In this document: piece by piece, positions 45,121-54,169 of the stretch
Layout of the letters: each line of letters begins with the position of its first letter
Numbering within the stretch: the stretch's first letter is position 1
Origin: Verrucomicrobiaceae bacterium
GTDB taxonomy: Bacteria > Verrucomicrobiota > Verrucomicrobiia > Verrucomicrobiales > Akkermansiaceae
Length of the DNA stretch: 64,000 nt
NCBI GenBank assembly: GCA_027484055.1
Contig: JAIXQH010000010.1
Span: 124,001 to 188,000, forward strand
Direction: 5' to 3'
Notes under the pieces: generated by a model
Told to the model about the DNA's origin: nothing
Seen by the model: only the letters and a program-made list of their open reading frames with translations
Database searches by the model: none
Translations under genes and position numbers: made by a program

Positions 45121-47037
45121 ATGAGTTCACACTCCACATCAATCACTGAGCATAATGATCATGATGACTCCCATCATGACGACCATCACCATGAACTAGG
45201 ATTTATCCAAAAATGGATTTTTTCGACAGATCATAAGATTATTGGTCTCCAATACGGTATTACGGCGCTTAGCTTCCTCGCTTTTGGATTCTACTTGATG
45301 ATGGTCATGCGCTGGAGCATTGCCTACCCACATCAACCATTGCCTGAATGGATGAGTTGGGTATTCACTGACGGCTGGAAAGCACGTTGGTTACAGGATG
45401 GCAAAGTGACAGGAGAGACGTATAACATGTTCGGCGCGATGCACGGGACCATCATGGTATTCCTTGGCATTGTTCCACTTGGTTTTGGCGCTTTTGGAAA
45501 CTACGTGACGCCTCTCCAAATTGGAGCGCCTGACATGGCGTTTCCGAGACTGAATATGGCGAGCTATTGGATTTACTTACTTGGCGGTTTGGTCATGTGC
45601 AGTTCCTTTTTCTTTGAAGCTGGTGCTGCAAAGTCCGGGTGGACCAATTACTCACCACTTGCTGGTTTCGCTGACGGTCAAGTGGTTAATCAATGGTTAG
45701 CAGGGCAAACCCAGTGGCTGGTCGGACTAGTGCTTCTGATCACTTCATCGCTTCTCGGTTCGGTGAATTTTATTACGACCATCATCAATTTGCGAGTGCG
45801 AGGCATGACATGGATGAGAATGCCATTCTTTGTATGGTCGATGCTTGTCACTGGCTTCCTGTTGCTTCTCGCTTTCCCACCACTTGAAGCTGCTGGAATC
45901 ATGCAATTGATGGACCGAGTAGCTCACTCATCATTCTTCATGCCTTCAGGTCTATTCACCAAGAGCGAAGGCCTCGCTGATTTGTCAGGCGGTGGATCTC
46001 CGCTACTTTTCCAACATCTATTTTGGTTCCTAGGCCACCCAGAAGTTTACGTCCTCTTACTCCCTGCATTCGCATGCGTGAGTGAAATCATTCCGGCTAA
46101 CACTCGCAAACCTCTTTGGGGCTACAAGTCGATGGTTTACTCGGTATTGGTTTTGGGATTCCTCTCATTCGTTGTTTGGGCGCACCACATGTACATGACT
46201 GGTATGGGCGCAGCGGTTTCCACGTTCTTCCAAACGACGACAGTCCTGATCTCGGTTCCTTCCGTGGTCATCATTACCTCCATGCTCATCTCACTTTGGG
46301 GTGGATCAATTCGCTTCACTCCGCCGATGATCTGGGCCTGTGCTTTCATTCCCATGTTCGGTATCGGTGGACTGACAGGTCTCCCGTTGGCATTTAATCT
46401 GGCTGACCTACATCTACATGACACATATTACGTCATCGGTCATTTCCACTACGTGGTAGCACCAGGTATCCTCTTTGGATTCTTCGCGGGTATCCTTCAC
46501 TGGTATCCAAAGATCACTGGGCGGTTCATGAGTAAAACACTCAACCATCTTCATTTCTGGCCAACTTTGATCTGCATGAATTTGATTTTCTTTCCGATGC
46601 TCGTGCAAGGCATGGCAGGTTTCCACAGACGCTGGTATAATGGGGGAGATGCTTATCTATCCAAAGCCGCAGATAGCGTAAACGTCTTTGGTAACACGGT
46701 GGCTCAACACATAGACCTGAACATATTGATGTCATCGGGTGCATGGCTCATGGCTTTTTTCCAAATTTTCTTTATCATCAATCTATTTACTTCATGGAAA
46801 TTTGGTAAAAAAGTCACCAGCGACAATCCTTGGGATGCGACCACCTTAGAATGGGCGACGCCCACACCTCCAGGACACGGGAATTTCACGAAAGAGCCAA
46901 TCACATATCGCGGGCCTTACGAATACAGCAGACCAGACTGTGATGCTGATTTTCTCCCGCAATGGACTGAGCCTAAACGGAGCCACACACTCGACACCGC
47001 TGTCGTAAGCCAAGAAGCTGCAAGTTCTAAAGCATAA
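45121..47037 (+). CDS. coxA: Cytochrome c oxidase subunit I (aa3 type)
   Basis: Catalytic subunit of the A-family heme-copper oxidase that reduces O2 and pumps protons. The 638-residue protein keeps every ligand: heme a His108 (MFGAMHGT), CuB His306 with cross-linked Tyr310 in GHPEVY, His355-His356, and the heme a3/heme a pair H441 and H443 in VIGHFHYV. This contrasts with the neighbouring CcoN-like protein. The N-terminus is unusually His/Asp-rich (about residues 11-24) and may bind metal. The gene order coxA-coxC-coxD-...-coxB is unusual in having subunit II last. Confidence 0.96.
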   Translation: MSSHSTSITEHNDHDDSHHDDHHHELGFIQKWIFSTDHKIIGLQYGITALSFLAFGFYLMMVMRWSIAYPHQPLPEWMSWVFTDGWKARWLQDGKVTGETYNMFGAMHGTIMVFLGIVPLGFGAFGNYVTPLQIGAPDMAFPRLNMASYWIYLLGGLVMCSSFFFEAGAAKSGWTNYSPLAGFADGQVVNQWLAGQTQWLVGLVLLITSSLLGSVNFITTIINLRVRGMTWMRMPFFVWSMLVTGFLLLLAFPPLEAAGIMQLMDRVAHSSFFMPSGLFTKSEGLADLSGGGSPLLFQHLFWFLGHPEVYVLLLPAFACVSEIIPANTRKPLWGYKSMVYSVLVLGFLSFVVWAHHMYMTGMGAAVSTFFQTTTVLISVPSVVIITSMLISLWGGSIRFTPPMIWACAFIPMFGIGGLTGLPLAFNLADLHLHDTYYVIGHFHYVVAPGILFGFFAGILHWYPKITGRFMSKTLNHLHFWPTLICMNLIFFPMLVQGMAGFHRRWYNGGDAYLSKAADSVNVFGNTVAQHIDLNILMSSGAWLMAFFQIFFIINLFTSWKFGKKVTSDNPWDATTLEWATPTPPGHGNFTKEPITYRGPYEYSRPDCDADFLPQWTEPKRSHTLDTAVVSQEAASSKA

Positions 47038-47080
47038 CACGGTTACTTCGTTTTCTCACTCAAAAGACTACCTATTTAAA

Positions 47081-48694
47081 ATGGAAATTCCCTACGTTGT
47101 CACCCCTAGAAAAGACACTGGTCTTTTCAACTCAAAGATCGCCATCTGGTTGTTTCTTGCCTCCGAAGTCATGCTTTTTGGTGGCTTCTTTTCAGCCTAT
47201 GTCTTCTTGAGGCTTGGTGCGGATTTCCCATGGCCAGAACGCACACTGCCCGTATTACCAGGCTTGATTAATACCTTCGTGCTAATCGGTTCCTCAGTGA
47301 CGGTTGTCTTTGCATGGGCTTCTTTGAAATTACGCGATTGGAGAAAGTTCCAGATTTTTATGGGCATCACCGTGGCATGTGCTGCGATTTTCATGGTTTT
47401 GAAAGGGGTTGAATACAATGTAAAGCTACATCACCAAGCGGTTCGTCTTAAAGACTACACGGTTATTGAAGGTCACTTAGGCAAGGAGACTGAAAACGGT
47501 AAGCCTGTTCTCAATCACCATGGTAAAGAGATCGAAGAAAACCTGATCTTAGTAAATGCTAAGAAGTTTACCTTTAACACCGTTCGTTTTTACAAGCCGT
47601 GGATTGAGGAATTATTGACTCAAGCGAATCACCACAATGCAAAGATTACGCTTTCAAGTGATGTGGTTGCAGTCGTGAGGGAAGGCCAACCAGCAGAGTT
47701 AGTAGCCAAGGCTGGGGTACCGCTTAGCATCGAGCTATTGACGAAACTTCAAAAGACTCACTTAGCGGCGAGAAGTCATAATGGCGAATACCGCACTCAA
47801 GCTCTGCGGCAGGAATGGGTAAATGCGCACACTGCAAACCCGGACAAGCAGGATTGGCAAATCGCTGCTGACGTTAACATTGATATGAAAGCGCTCGCAC
47901 CAAAGTTACTCGATGAGATCTCTTCGGTTTCCTTCGACGTCGTGCCTCCTTCAAAATTTGATTTCCAACCTCGTGACATTAAAGAAGCCGACGGACAATC
48001 TCGTTTACGCGATGATACAGTGGTCGATGGTGAACTCCTTGATAGCCCGATGGTTTTTCATGCAGTTGATGCGATTGATTTCCAGCATCTCGCTATGAAA
48101 GCGGTCGAGAAGGGTATGGATCCCATTGTCGCAATCGATAACTCATGGTTGGTTAAAAATAATGTTTTCGCCAAGGAGGCATGGGAATGGAATAAGGTGC
48201 AAGTCGCCAAAATCGAAAAACGCTTGCTGGATGACTATGGCACGGATGCCAAAACTGGAAAACCGAACCGCGAACCTACTCTGAAAGAGAGATATCGAAT
48301 CGGCTGGAAGGACTTTGTCGCAAAGTCCGATGGCGTAGATCGTGATAAGGAGACGATTAAACTTAAGGAAGAATTTTTCGGGCCTGACTATCACGGCCGG
48401 GAAGAGAAAGCAACTTTTGAAGGTTTCGCTGTTCCTCGCGAGCAGGTCGGGTTTGCTGCTAAATTCACTCCAGCTTGGAATACCTACTACGCCCTCTATT
48501 TTACAATTACCGGACTCCACGGCTTACACGTTGTAGGTGGTGCTTTGGTTCTCGCTTATTATTTATTCTTTGGTCGTCAGATGTATCTGACCAATCCAGA
48601 ATGGTTGGCAAATCGGGTCGAAGTGGGTGGTCTCTTCTGGCACTTTGTTGACCTTGTTTGGATCTTTGTTTTCCCGATTCTTTATTTGATGTGA
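47081..48694 (+). CDS. coxC: Cytochrome c oxidase subunit III with a large insertion
   Basis: Subunit III of the aa3 oxidase, 537 residues against about 200-260 usually. The membrane parts are clear: SKIAIWLFLASEVMLFGGFF (18-37), LINTFVLIGSSVTVV, FMVLKGVEY (104-112), TGLHGLHVVGG (about 477-487) and WHFVDLVWIFVFPILYL at the end. Between helices V and VI lies a polar insertion of about 340 residues (about 116-458), partly helical and charged, without cysteines or a known domain. From subunit III topology the V-VI loop is on the periplasmic face, so the insertion should lie outside the cell membrane, near the cytochrome c side. Confidence 0.9.
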   Translation: MEIPYVVTPRKDTGLFNSKIAIWLFLASEVMLFGGFFSAYVFLRLGADFPWPERTLPVLPGLINTFVLIGSSVTVVFAWASLKLRDWRKFQIFMGITVACAAIFMVLKGVEYNVKLHHQAVRLKDYTVIEGHLGKETENGKPVLNHHGKEIEENLILVNAKKFTFNTVRFYKPWIEELLTQANHHNAKITLSSDVVAVVREGQPAELVAKAGVPLSIELLTKLQKTHLAARSHNGEYRTQALRQEWVNAHTANPDKQDWQIAADVNIDMKALAPKLLDEISSVSFDVVPPSKFDFQPRDIKEADGQSRLRDDTVVDGELLDSPMVFHAVDAIDFQHLAMKAVEKGMDPIVAIDNSWLVKNNVFAKEAWEWNKVQVAKIEKRLLDDYGTDAKTGKPNREPTLKERYRIGWKDFVAKSDGVDRDKETIKLKEEFFGPDYHGREEKATFEGFAVPREQVGFAAKFTPAWNTYYALYFTITGLHGLHVVGGALVLAYYLFFGRQMYLTNPEWLANRVEVGGLFWHFVDLVWIFVFPILYLM

Positions 48695-48726
48695 GCATCA
48701 AACGCATTTTTTAAAACATTAATTCT

Positions 48727-49068
48727 ATGGCTGATACTCCTGAAGCAATCCGTAAATCCGTTCGCACCTATATGTTCGTGGGTGCCGTATTATTCGTTGG
48801 AACCATCGTGACGGTTCTTGTCGCTACGGTCCCCGCCTTTGATGTGGGTGAACACGGGTTCGATAAATGGGACTGTATCCTAGGTCTTACGATCGCCACA
48901 ATCAAAGCTTCTCTAGTTGCGTTTATCTTCATGCACCTTAACCATGAAAAGAAGGCCGTTTACTGGCTATTCGGTTCTGGACTTTGCATGGTCTGTAGTC
49001 TCGCAGGCCTCACGGCCTTAGCAATGTATAGTCCTATCTTCGATAAATACTTCTTCTCAGGACATTAA
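48727..49068 (+). CDS. coxD: Cytochrome c oxidase subunit IV (prokaryotic type)
   Basis: A 113-residue protein with three transmembrane helices (about 17-36, 52-72, 80-101), the size and topology of the prokaryotic oxidase subunit IV (COX4_pro/CyoD-like) family. The conserved middle helix reads ATIKASLVAFIFMHLNHEKK, a signature of the family. It lies 32 bases after coxC in the cox cluster and is probably an accessory subunit for assembly of the Cu centre. Confidence 0.85.
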   Translation: MADTPEAIRKSVRTYMFVGAVLFVGTIVTVLVATVPAFDVGEHGFDKWDCILGLTIATIKASLVAFIFMHLNHEKKAVYWLFGSGLCMVCSLAGLTALAMYSPIFDKYFFSGH

Positions 49069-49091
49069 ACCAACCATTCATCAGCAAACAC

Positions 49092-49292
49092 ATGTCAATT
49101 AAAGGCTTCCATCTAGTATTCGTGACGGTAAGTACCTTACTTTGTTTGTTTTTGGTATTGTGGGCATTTGCTTTTACGGCGGAGAAATCAACAATCGCGA
49201 CAATCTTGGGAGTTGTTGGCGCTTTAGGTGCTATTTTGATGCCGATCTATGGTGTTTATTTTTATAGAAAACTCAATCGAATTCATTGCTGA
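49092..49292 (+). CDS. Tiny membrane protein of the cox cluster
   Basis: A 66-residue protein with two hydrophobic segments (about 6-28 and 35-56) and a basic C-terminal tail ending RIHC. No family recognised. It lies 23 bases after coxD and 28 before the next small gene, on the same strand and in the same spacing pattern as the oxidase genes, so it is likely a small subunit or assembly factor. Function is inferred from position only. Confidence 0.6.
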   Translation: MSIKGFHLVFVTVSTLLCLFLVLWAFAFTAEKSTIATILGVVGALGAILMPIYGVYFYRKLNRIHC

Positions 49293-49320
49293 ATCGATTT
49301 TGTCTCAATCTCATTAATTT

Positions 49321-49551
49321 ATGAACTTTTCTACAACTCTTCTAGCCTGCTCAACCTGTCGTGCGACCATGATTGATGGAGGCGGCGATGCTGCGGGTTG
49401 GTCTATTTTCTTTTTACTCGCTGTGGTAGTGGCAATGCTGGCGGGCATTAGTTATTTCATGATTCGTATCATGCGTCGTGAGAGACTCAATTTTGATCCG
49501 AGTTTGTCTGACGATTATATCCAGAAGCCAGAAGCATCCCATTCAATTTAA
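49321..49551 (+). CDS. Tiny membrane protein with N-terminal CxxC
   Basis: A 76-residue protein with an N-terminal CSTCRATM segment preceding one transmembrane helix (about 25-48) and a soluble tail. The CSTC could bind metal or form a disulfide on the periplasmic side. No family recognised. It lies between the other small gene and coxB in the cox cluster. A role in Cu or heme insertion is conceivable but not shown. Confidence 0.55.
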   Translation: MNFSTTLLACSTCRATMIDGGGDAAGWSIFFLLAVVVAMLAGISYFMIRIMRRERLNFDPSLSDDYIQKPEASHSI

Positions 49552-49570
49552 TCATTTCACAACATTCAAC

Positions 49571-50365
49571 ATGAGTCCGTCTAAGTTCTTAGGTATTCCA
49601 GCAAATTTCTCCTCGCATGGTGGTCAAGTTGACCACATGATTGATGTGGTGCATTGGTTCATGATCGCCCTCTTTGTGGGATGGACCGTATTTTTCTTTT
49701 ATTGTATCATTCGGTTTTGGCATAAGAACAACCCGAAAGCTTCATATGACGGGGTCAGAAGTCATCTTTCGAGTCACTTGGAAATAGGAGTTATCATCGT
49801 AGAGGCCGTGTTGCTTTTAGGATTTGCATTTCCGCTGTGGGCGGCTCGGGTGGACAACTGGAAAGAGGTGCAAAACTTAAATCCAAATCGTGTGCGAGTG
49901 GTCGGTTGGCAGTTTGGCTGGACGTATCATTACCCCGGAAGCGATAATAAATTCGGTCGGACAAACCCAGATTTGATATCTGGCACGAATGATCTAGGTA
50001 TCGATTATACGGATCCAAATGCTTTAGACGATTTCACAAGTCCTATTCTTAAGCTACCAGTCGATCAGGCAGCTGTGCTTAATATCGGGACAAAGGATGT
50101 GATTCATAATTATTGTATCGTCCCGATGCGCATCCAGCAGGATGCAATCCCCGGCCGACAAATACCGATGTGGTTCACTCCGATCAAGACGCTAGAGACG
50201 CATGTGGTGTGTGCACAGCTGTGCGGAGAGGGCCACGCCAACATGGTTGGTTCCATGGAGGTTGTTCCAAAAGATCAGTATGACACTTGGTTCAAATCCC
50301 AGACCGAGTCTGCACTTAAGACCAATAGTCCCAAGCCTCCTGCTGTAGCAATGATCAATCCCTGA
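49571..50365 (+). CDS. coxB: Cytochrome c oxidase subunit II
   Basis: CuA-bearing subunit of the aa3 oxidase, 264 residues. Two N-terminal transmembrane helices (about 27-47 and 72-90) are followed by the cupredoxin domain. The CuA ligands are all present: H179 (VIHN), C214 and C218 (CAQLC), H222 and M225, with Gln216 where Glu is usual. No heme c domain is fused, so the enzyme is aa3 rather than caa3. The frame is open upstream to 49478, but the ATG at 49571 gives the correct N-terminus and avoids overlap with the previous gene. Subunit II being last in the cluster is unusual. Confidence 0.93.
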   Translation: MSPSKFLGIPANFSSHGGQVDHMIDVVHWFMIALFVGWTVFFFYCIIRFWHKNNPKASYDGVRSHLSSHLEIGVIIVEAVLLLGFAFPLWAARVDNWKEVQNLNPNRVRVVGWQFGWTYHYPGSDNKFGRTNPDLISGTNDLGIDYTDPNALDDFTSPILKLPVDQAAVLNIGTKDVIHNYCIVPMRIQQDAIPGRQIPMWFTPIKTLETHVVCAQLCGEGHANMVGSMEVVPKDQYDTWFKSQTESALKTNSPKPPAVAMINP

Positions 50366-50374
50366 TTGATTGTC

Positions 50375-50689
50375 ATGTCTGATATCAATGAAATAGACCG
50401 CGATGATTTCCGGAATCTACTCATTGAAATCGGCAAGACTCGCATACCATTTGGGAAATTCGGGATTAAATTTTATCCTCCGGCAGGGGTTCCCATCATG
50501 GATTTGCCGGCTGAGTATCTGGCCTGGTTTTACGAAAGAGGATTTCCTAAAGGTCGTCTTGGCGAGTTGATGGCTCAAGTTTGGGAAATCAAATCGGTTG
50601 GGATGGACTCGGTTTTTGACCCAATTCGAAGGCTCAATGGCGGGCGTTTTCCGCTCCTGCCCCCACGGACTAAGACGTTTGAGTTTTAA
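50375..50689 (+). CDS. DUF3820 family protein
   Basis: A 104-residue soluble protein of the DUF3820 family, whose members show a motif of the form PFGK(Y/F)...G.P..DLP..YL.WF, followed by KG/RG-FP-x-GxLG. Here it is IPFGKFGIKFYPPAG, PIMDLPAEYLAWFYERGFPK and GRLGELMAQVWEIKSVGMD. The family occurs with DNA-repair exonuclease domains, but its own function is unknown. Start moved from a TTG at 50366 to the ATG at 50375. It is 9 bases after coxB and may be co-transcribed. Confidence 0.75.
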   Translation: MSDINEIDRDDFRNLLIEIGKTRIPFGKFGIKFYPPAGVPIMDLPAEYLAWFYERGFPKGRLGELMAQVWEIKSVGMDSVFDPIRRLNGGRFPLLPPRTKTFEF

Positions 50690-50735
50690 CGGCCCTCCGT
50701 GGCTGACGCGTCTTGCATTTTCTTTTGGATTGTGA

Positions 50736-52277
50736 ATGCTGCGCTTCATGAGCGGGATCACAAACACAAGACGTCAGTTTATAGTAGGCTCAAGTGCTTG
50801 GTTGGGTGCTTCCGCTTTAGGCTGTGGTTCCCAAGACTCGGACACTAAAACTGTTTCAATTTTCCATACGACCGATCTTCATGGGCACATCTTGCCCACT
50901 CAAACTTACACAGGGACTCAAGATGTAGGAGGGTTTGCTCGCTGTGTCTCGTGCATTCGCAAGTGGAGATTGGAGTCTCCCAATTCACTACTCGTCGATA
51001 TCGGTGATGTCTATCAAGGCACGGCTGAGAGTTTACTGAATGGTGGAAAACTGATGATTAATCTGTTCAATCGCTTGGGTTATGATGCTTGGACACTTGG
51101 GAATCACGATTTCGATTGGGGACCTGAACTCTTAGATGCGAATTTAGCGTTATCTAAATCTCCGATCCTGACAGGAAACATCAAACGTGATGGTAAATCT
51201 CCTGGTTCTCTGGATGGAGCATGGAAATCGGTTTTACCATGGACCATGAAAGAAGTGGGAGGCTTTCGTATCGCTCTCATTGGCTTGATCACTCCGGGCT
51301 TACCTTTTTGGTTGTCTCCAGAGACACTTGCTGGTTCAGAACCTACGAACCCCTCTGAGTCATTAAAGCGGTCGATCGCCGAGGCTCGTTCGGAGAAGGC
51401 GGATGCGATAGTAGTCATGGGTCACATGGGTTTCCGTAAAGAAGATGATTTTGCAAATCCGCTGCGCGAGATCATTCAGAACAATCCTCTCGTAGATGTG
51501 TTCTTGGCCGGGCACACGCACCAAGATCAGCCCTCTTGGTTGATCGGTGGGACACTATGCAGTCAGGCGAGTTACTACGGAATTCACTGTGGACGTATTG
51601 ATCTCACCTTCGATCTGGCATCTCGGAAGCTCGTCCGTCGCGATGCTTCTACGATGCTGATGGATAAGCGCTTCGATTTAGATCCTGTGGTCATTGAGAC
51701 CGCGCAGCCAGATTTGAAAACAGCTGAAGCCCAGATGGCACGAACGCTTGGAACCGTTAAAGAGGTGATCGATGGCAAGGGACGTGGTAATCGATTGTCA
51801 CAGCTGTTTTGCGAGTTTTTTAGTGATGCTTTGGCGCGAAATGGCACGGCGGTCGATGGAGTATTTCACGGAACTTTCGATACGGGAGACCTCTCAATCG
51901 GTCCGATTACGGTGGCCGATTGTTGGAAAATGCTACCTTACGAGAATTTGCTGAGCACGGCGGAATTGACTGCTGAAGAGCTCATCGAGATCGTTTTGGA
52001 GGACCGTAAAGAGCGTTCGGATCGCTTACTTTGGCCGTTTGAAATTGAGTTTGATTCTCAAGGTCTTGCCACGCGCTATCTTTACCGGGGCGAAACGGTG
52101 ATCAGTGGACGGCGTTTTAAAATTGGATTTAATAGTTATGATCTTCAGTCCGGTGGGCAAAAACTCATGCGTTTGAGAGAAATCGTTTATCAAGCCTCGG
52201 CAAAGCGACAGACAACGGTGATTGATACCCGTAGTGCTCTGATTGACGGGATTCTCAATCGTAAGGAGATTTCATAA
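50736..52277 (+). CDS. 5'-nucleotidase/UshA-like metallophosphoesterase with Tat signal
   Basis: A 513-residue periplasmic phosphoesterase. A twin-arginine signal is visible (TRRQFIVGSSAWLGAS) ending in a lipobox-like LGC. The metallophosphatase motifs are TTDLHGHILP, GNHDFDW and GHTHQD, and the C-terminal 5'-nucleotidase domain starts near residue 330 with NRLSQLFCEFFSDALARNGT. It would release phosphate from nucleotides or sugar phosphates outside the cytoplasm. A second in-frame ATG at 50748 also precedes the signal. Export by Tat fits the presence of tatC here. Confidence 0.88.
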   Translation: MLRFMSGITNTRRQFIVGSSAWLGASALGCGSQDSDTKTVSIFHTTDLHGHILPTQTYTGTQDVGGFARCVSCIRKWRLESPNSLLVDIGDVYQGTAESLLNGGKLMINLFNRLGYDAWTLGNHDFDWGPELLDANLALSKSPILTGNIKRDGKSPGSLDGAWKSVLPWTMKEVGGFRIALIGLITPGLPFWLSPETLAGSEPTNPSESLKRSIAEARSEKADAIVVMGHMGFRKEDDFANPLREIIQNNPLVDVFLAGHTHQDQPSWLIGGTLCSQASYYGIHCGRIDLTFDLASRKLVRRDASTMLMDKRFDLDPVVIETAQPDLKTAEAQMARTLGTVKEVIDGKGRGNRLSQLFCEFFSDALARNGTAVDGVFHGTFDTGDLSIGPITVADCWKMLPYENLLSTAELTAEELIEIVLEDRKERSDRLLWPFEIEFDSQGLATRYLYRGETVISGRRFKIGFNSYDLQSGGQKLMRLREIVYQASAKRQTTVIDTRSALIDGILNRKEIS

Positions 52278-52351
52278 ATCTTCGATCAGGCGCGGTCGAT
52301 TTCGTAATTTCTTCACTCGCCAAGGCAAGCGCTTCATGCTGTTTTGCGGCA

Positions 52352-54169
52352 GTGTCCGCTGTCACCAACATCTCTTCTTATCGTTTCGTCGAACTCACTG
52401 ATCTCAAAGCCCTGCGTGAGTCTCTGCTCGCTGACTGCAAATCTTGGAGTCTAAAAGGGACCATCCTTTTAAGTACGGAAGGCATCAATCTCTTCGTGGC
52501 GGGTAGTGCGGAGTCGATCAATTTGTTGCTGGCTAAACTTCGAGCGATACCAGGGCTGGAGGACTTGATGCCTAAGATCAGCATTAGCGATGAACAGCCA
52601 TTCAACCGAATGCTCGTTCGGGTCAAAAAAGAGATCATTTCCTTTGGCATGGAAAGCATCCGCCCGGCGAACTATACCTCGCCGAAATTGTCGGCGACTG
52701 AGTTGAAACGGTGGCTAGATGAAGGGCGTCCAGTGACTTTGCTGGATACGAGAAATGACTACGAGGTAAGGCTTGGCAGTTTTAAAGGTGCGATTATTCC
52801 CAATATTTCAACATTCCGTGAGTTTCCTGAAGCGGTGCGGAAGCTTCCTGAGGAATTGAAGCAGCAGCCTGTGGTGATGTTTTGCACCGGCGGAATCCGC
52901 TGTGAAAAAGCTGGACCGTTCATGGAGCAGGAAGGATTTCGTCAGATTTTCCAGCTTGATGGCGGGATTTTAAAGTACTTTGAAGAGTGTGGCGGCGAGC
53001 ATTATGAAGGCGAGTGCTTCGTGTTTGATCAGCGGGTCGGCGTCGATCCAGGCTTGCAAGAGTCGGATTATGCCGTGTGTTTCGCTTGCCAAGCACCACT
53101 GAATAAAGCCGACCAAGAAGATACTCGCCATGTGGAGGGGGTTAGTTGTCCGCATTGCTTCGTGAGTGCGCCGGAGCGTATGGCTGAGCGGATTGAGCGG
53201 ATTCAAGAGTCGATTCTCCGAGTTTCAAATCCACTACCGGGGTCGTTCGCACTGGAAAATCGACGGCCTGTGAACATTCCGGCGACGCTGGCCGGGCTGA
53301 CGCTCTTGGAGGCTTTGGTTCAGTTGTTCCCACAGGTCACTCCCGAGGAGTGGGAGGCACGCTGTGATGAAGGGCGATTTGTGAACTATGGCGGAATCCC
53401 TCGTGGTAAAGAGCATGTCGTGCACGGTGGTGAGCGGGTGGTCCAAGTGTTTCCGCCTGCGGTCGAGCCCGCCGTCTCAGCAGAGATTCAAATTCTTCAT
53501 GAAGATGAGGCCATCATGGTGGTTCACAAGCCGGCACCACTGCCGATGCATGCGTCTGGGCGGTTCCACCGGAACACGCTCCAATTCATTTTAAATCTGG
53601 CACTTGCGCCGAAGTATCCTCGGCCGGTGCATCGGCTCGATGCCAATACGACGGGGCTGGTTCTCTTTGCCCGGACCCGACATTTTTGCCGTTTATTGCA
53701 AGGTCAATTCCTAGCGGGGAGCGTGGTGAAGCAATACCTGGTGCGAGCGCAAGGTCAGCCGTTGGTGGACACCTTTTTTTCAGAAGCGCCGATTTCCGCC
53801 GAAACCGAGGTCATGGGGACACGGCGCGTGGATGAGATTGAGGGGCTTGTATCTCGAACTGATTTCGAGGTGATCGAGCGTTCATCGGATGGGACCACTT
53901 TATTGCTTGCGACACTAGGGACGGGCCGGACCAATCAAATCCGCGTCCACTTGTGGCAGCTAGGATACCCGGTGGTCGGCGACCTCACCTACCTTGCTGG
54001 GCATCGAATTGGCGAGGTTCAAACGCTCGATATCGAGTCCCCACCGCTGCAACTTCACGCGTGGAAACTTGCGTTTCGTCATCCGCTGAGCGGGGAGAAT
54101 CTTCAATTTGAAGCGGCTCGGCCCGACTGGGCTTTGGAGGAGCTCACTGCGACTGTTCCAGCATCTTGA
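52352..54169 (+). CDS. Fusion of TrhO (tRNA uridine-34 hydroxylase) and an RluA-type pseudouridine synthase
   Basis: A 605-residue fusion of two RNA-modification enzymes. Residues 1-270 are TrhO/UPF0176: an N-terminal acylphosphatase-like part, a rhodanese domain with catalytic Cys178 in VMFCTGGIRCEKA, and a Cys-rich zinc-like region (CFACQAPLN, CPHCF). Residues about 295-600 are an RluA-family synthase with an S4-like start (GRFVNYGGIPRGKE) and the active-site motif HRLD (427-430, catalytic Asp430). TrhO hydroxylates U34 in tRNA; the synthase target is unknown but a tRNA site is likely. Start is a GTG. The 3' end overlaps nadA by 26 bases in convergent orientation. Confidence 0.9.
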   Translation: MSAVTNISSYRFVELTDLKALRESLLADCKSWSLKGTILLSTEGINLFVAGSAESINLLLAKLRAIPGLEDLMPKISISDEQPFNRMLVRVKKEIISFGMESIRPANYTSPKLSATELKRWLDEGRPVTLLDTRNDYEVRLGSFKGAIIPNISTFREFPEAVRKLPEELKQQPVVMFCTGGIRCEKAGPFMEQEGFRQIFQLDGGILKYFEECGGEHYEGECFVFDQRVGVDPGLQESDYAVCFACQAPLNKADQEDTRHVEGVSCPHCFVSAPERMAERIERIQESILRVSNPLPGSFALENRRPVNIPATLAGLTLLEALVQLFPQVTPEEWEARCDEGRFVNYGGIPRGKEHVVHGGERVVQVFPPAVEPAVSAEIQILHEDEAIMVVHKPAPLPMHASGRFHRNTLQFILNLALAPKYPRPVHRLDANTTGLVLFARTRHFCRLLQGQFLAGSVVKQYLVRAQGQPLVDTFFSEAPISAETEVMGTRRVDEIEGLVSRTDFEVIERSSDGTTLLLATLGTGRTNQIRVHLWQLGYPVVGDLTYLAGHRIGEVQTLDIESPPLQLHAWKLAFRHPLSGENLQFEAARPDWALEELTATVPAS

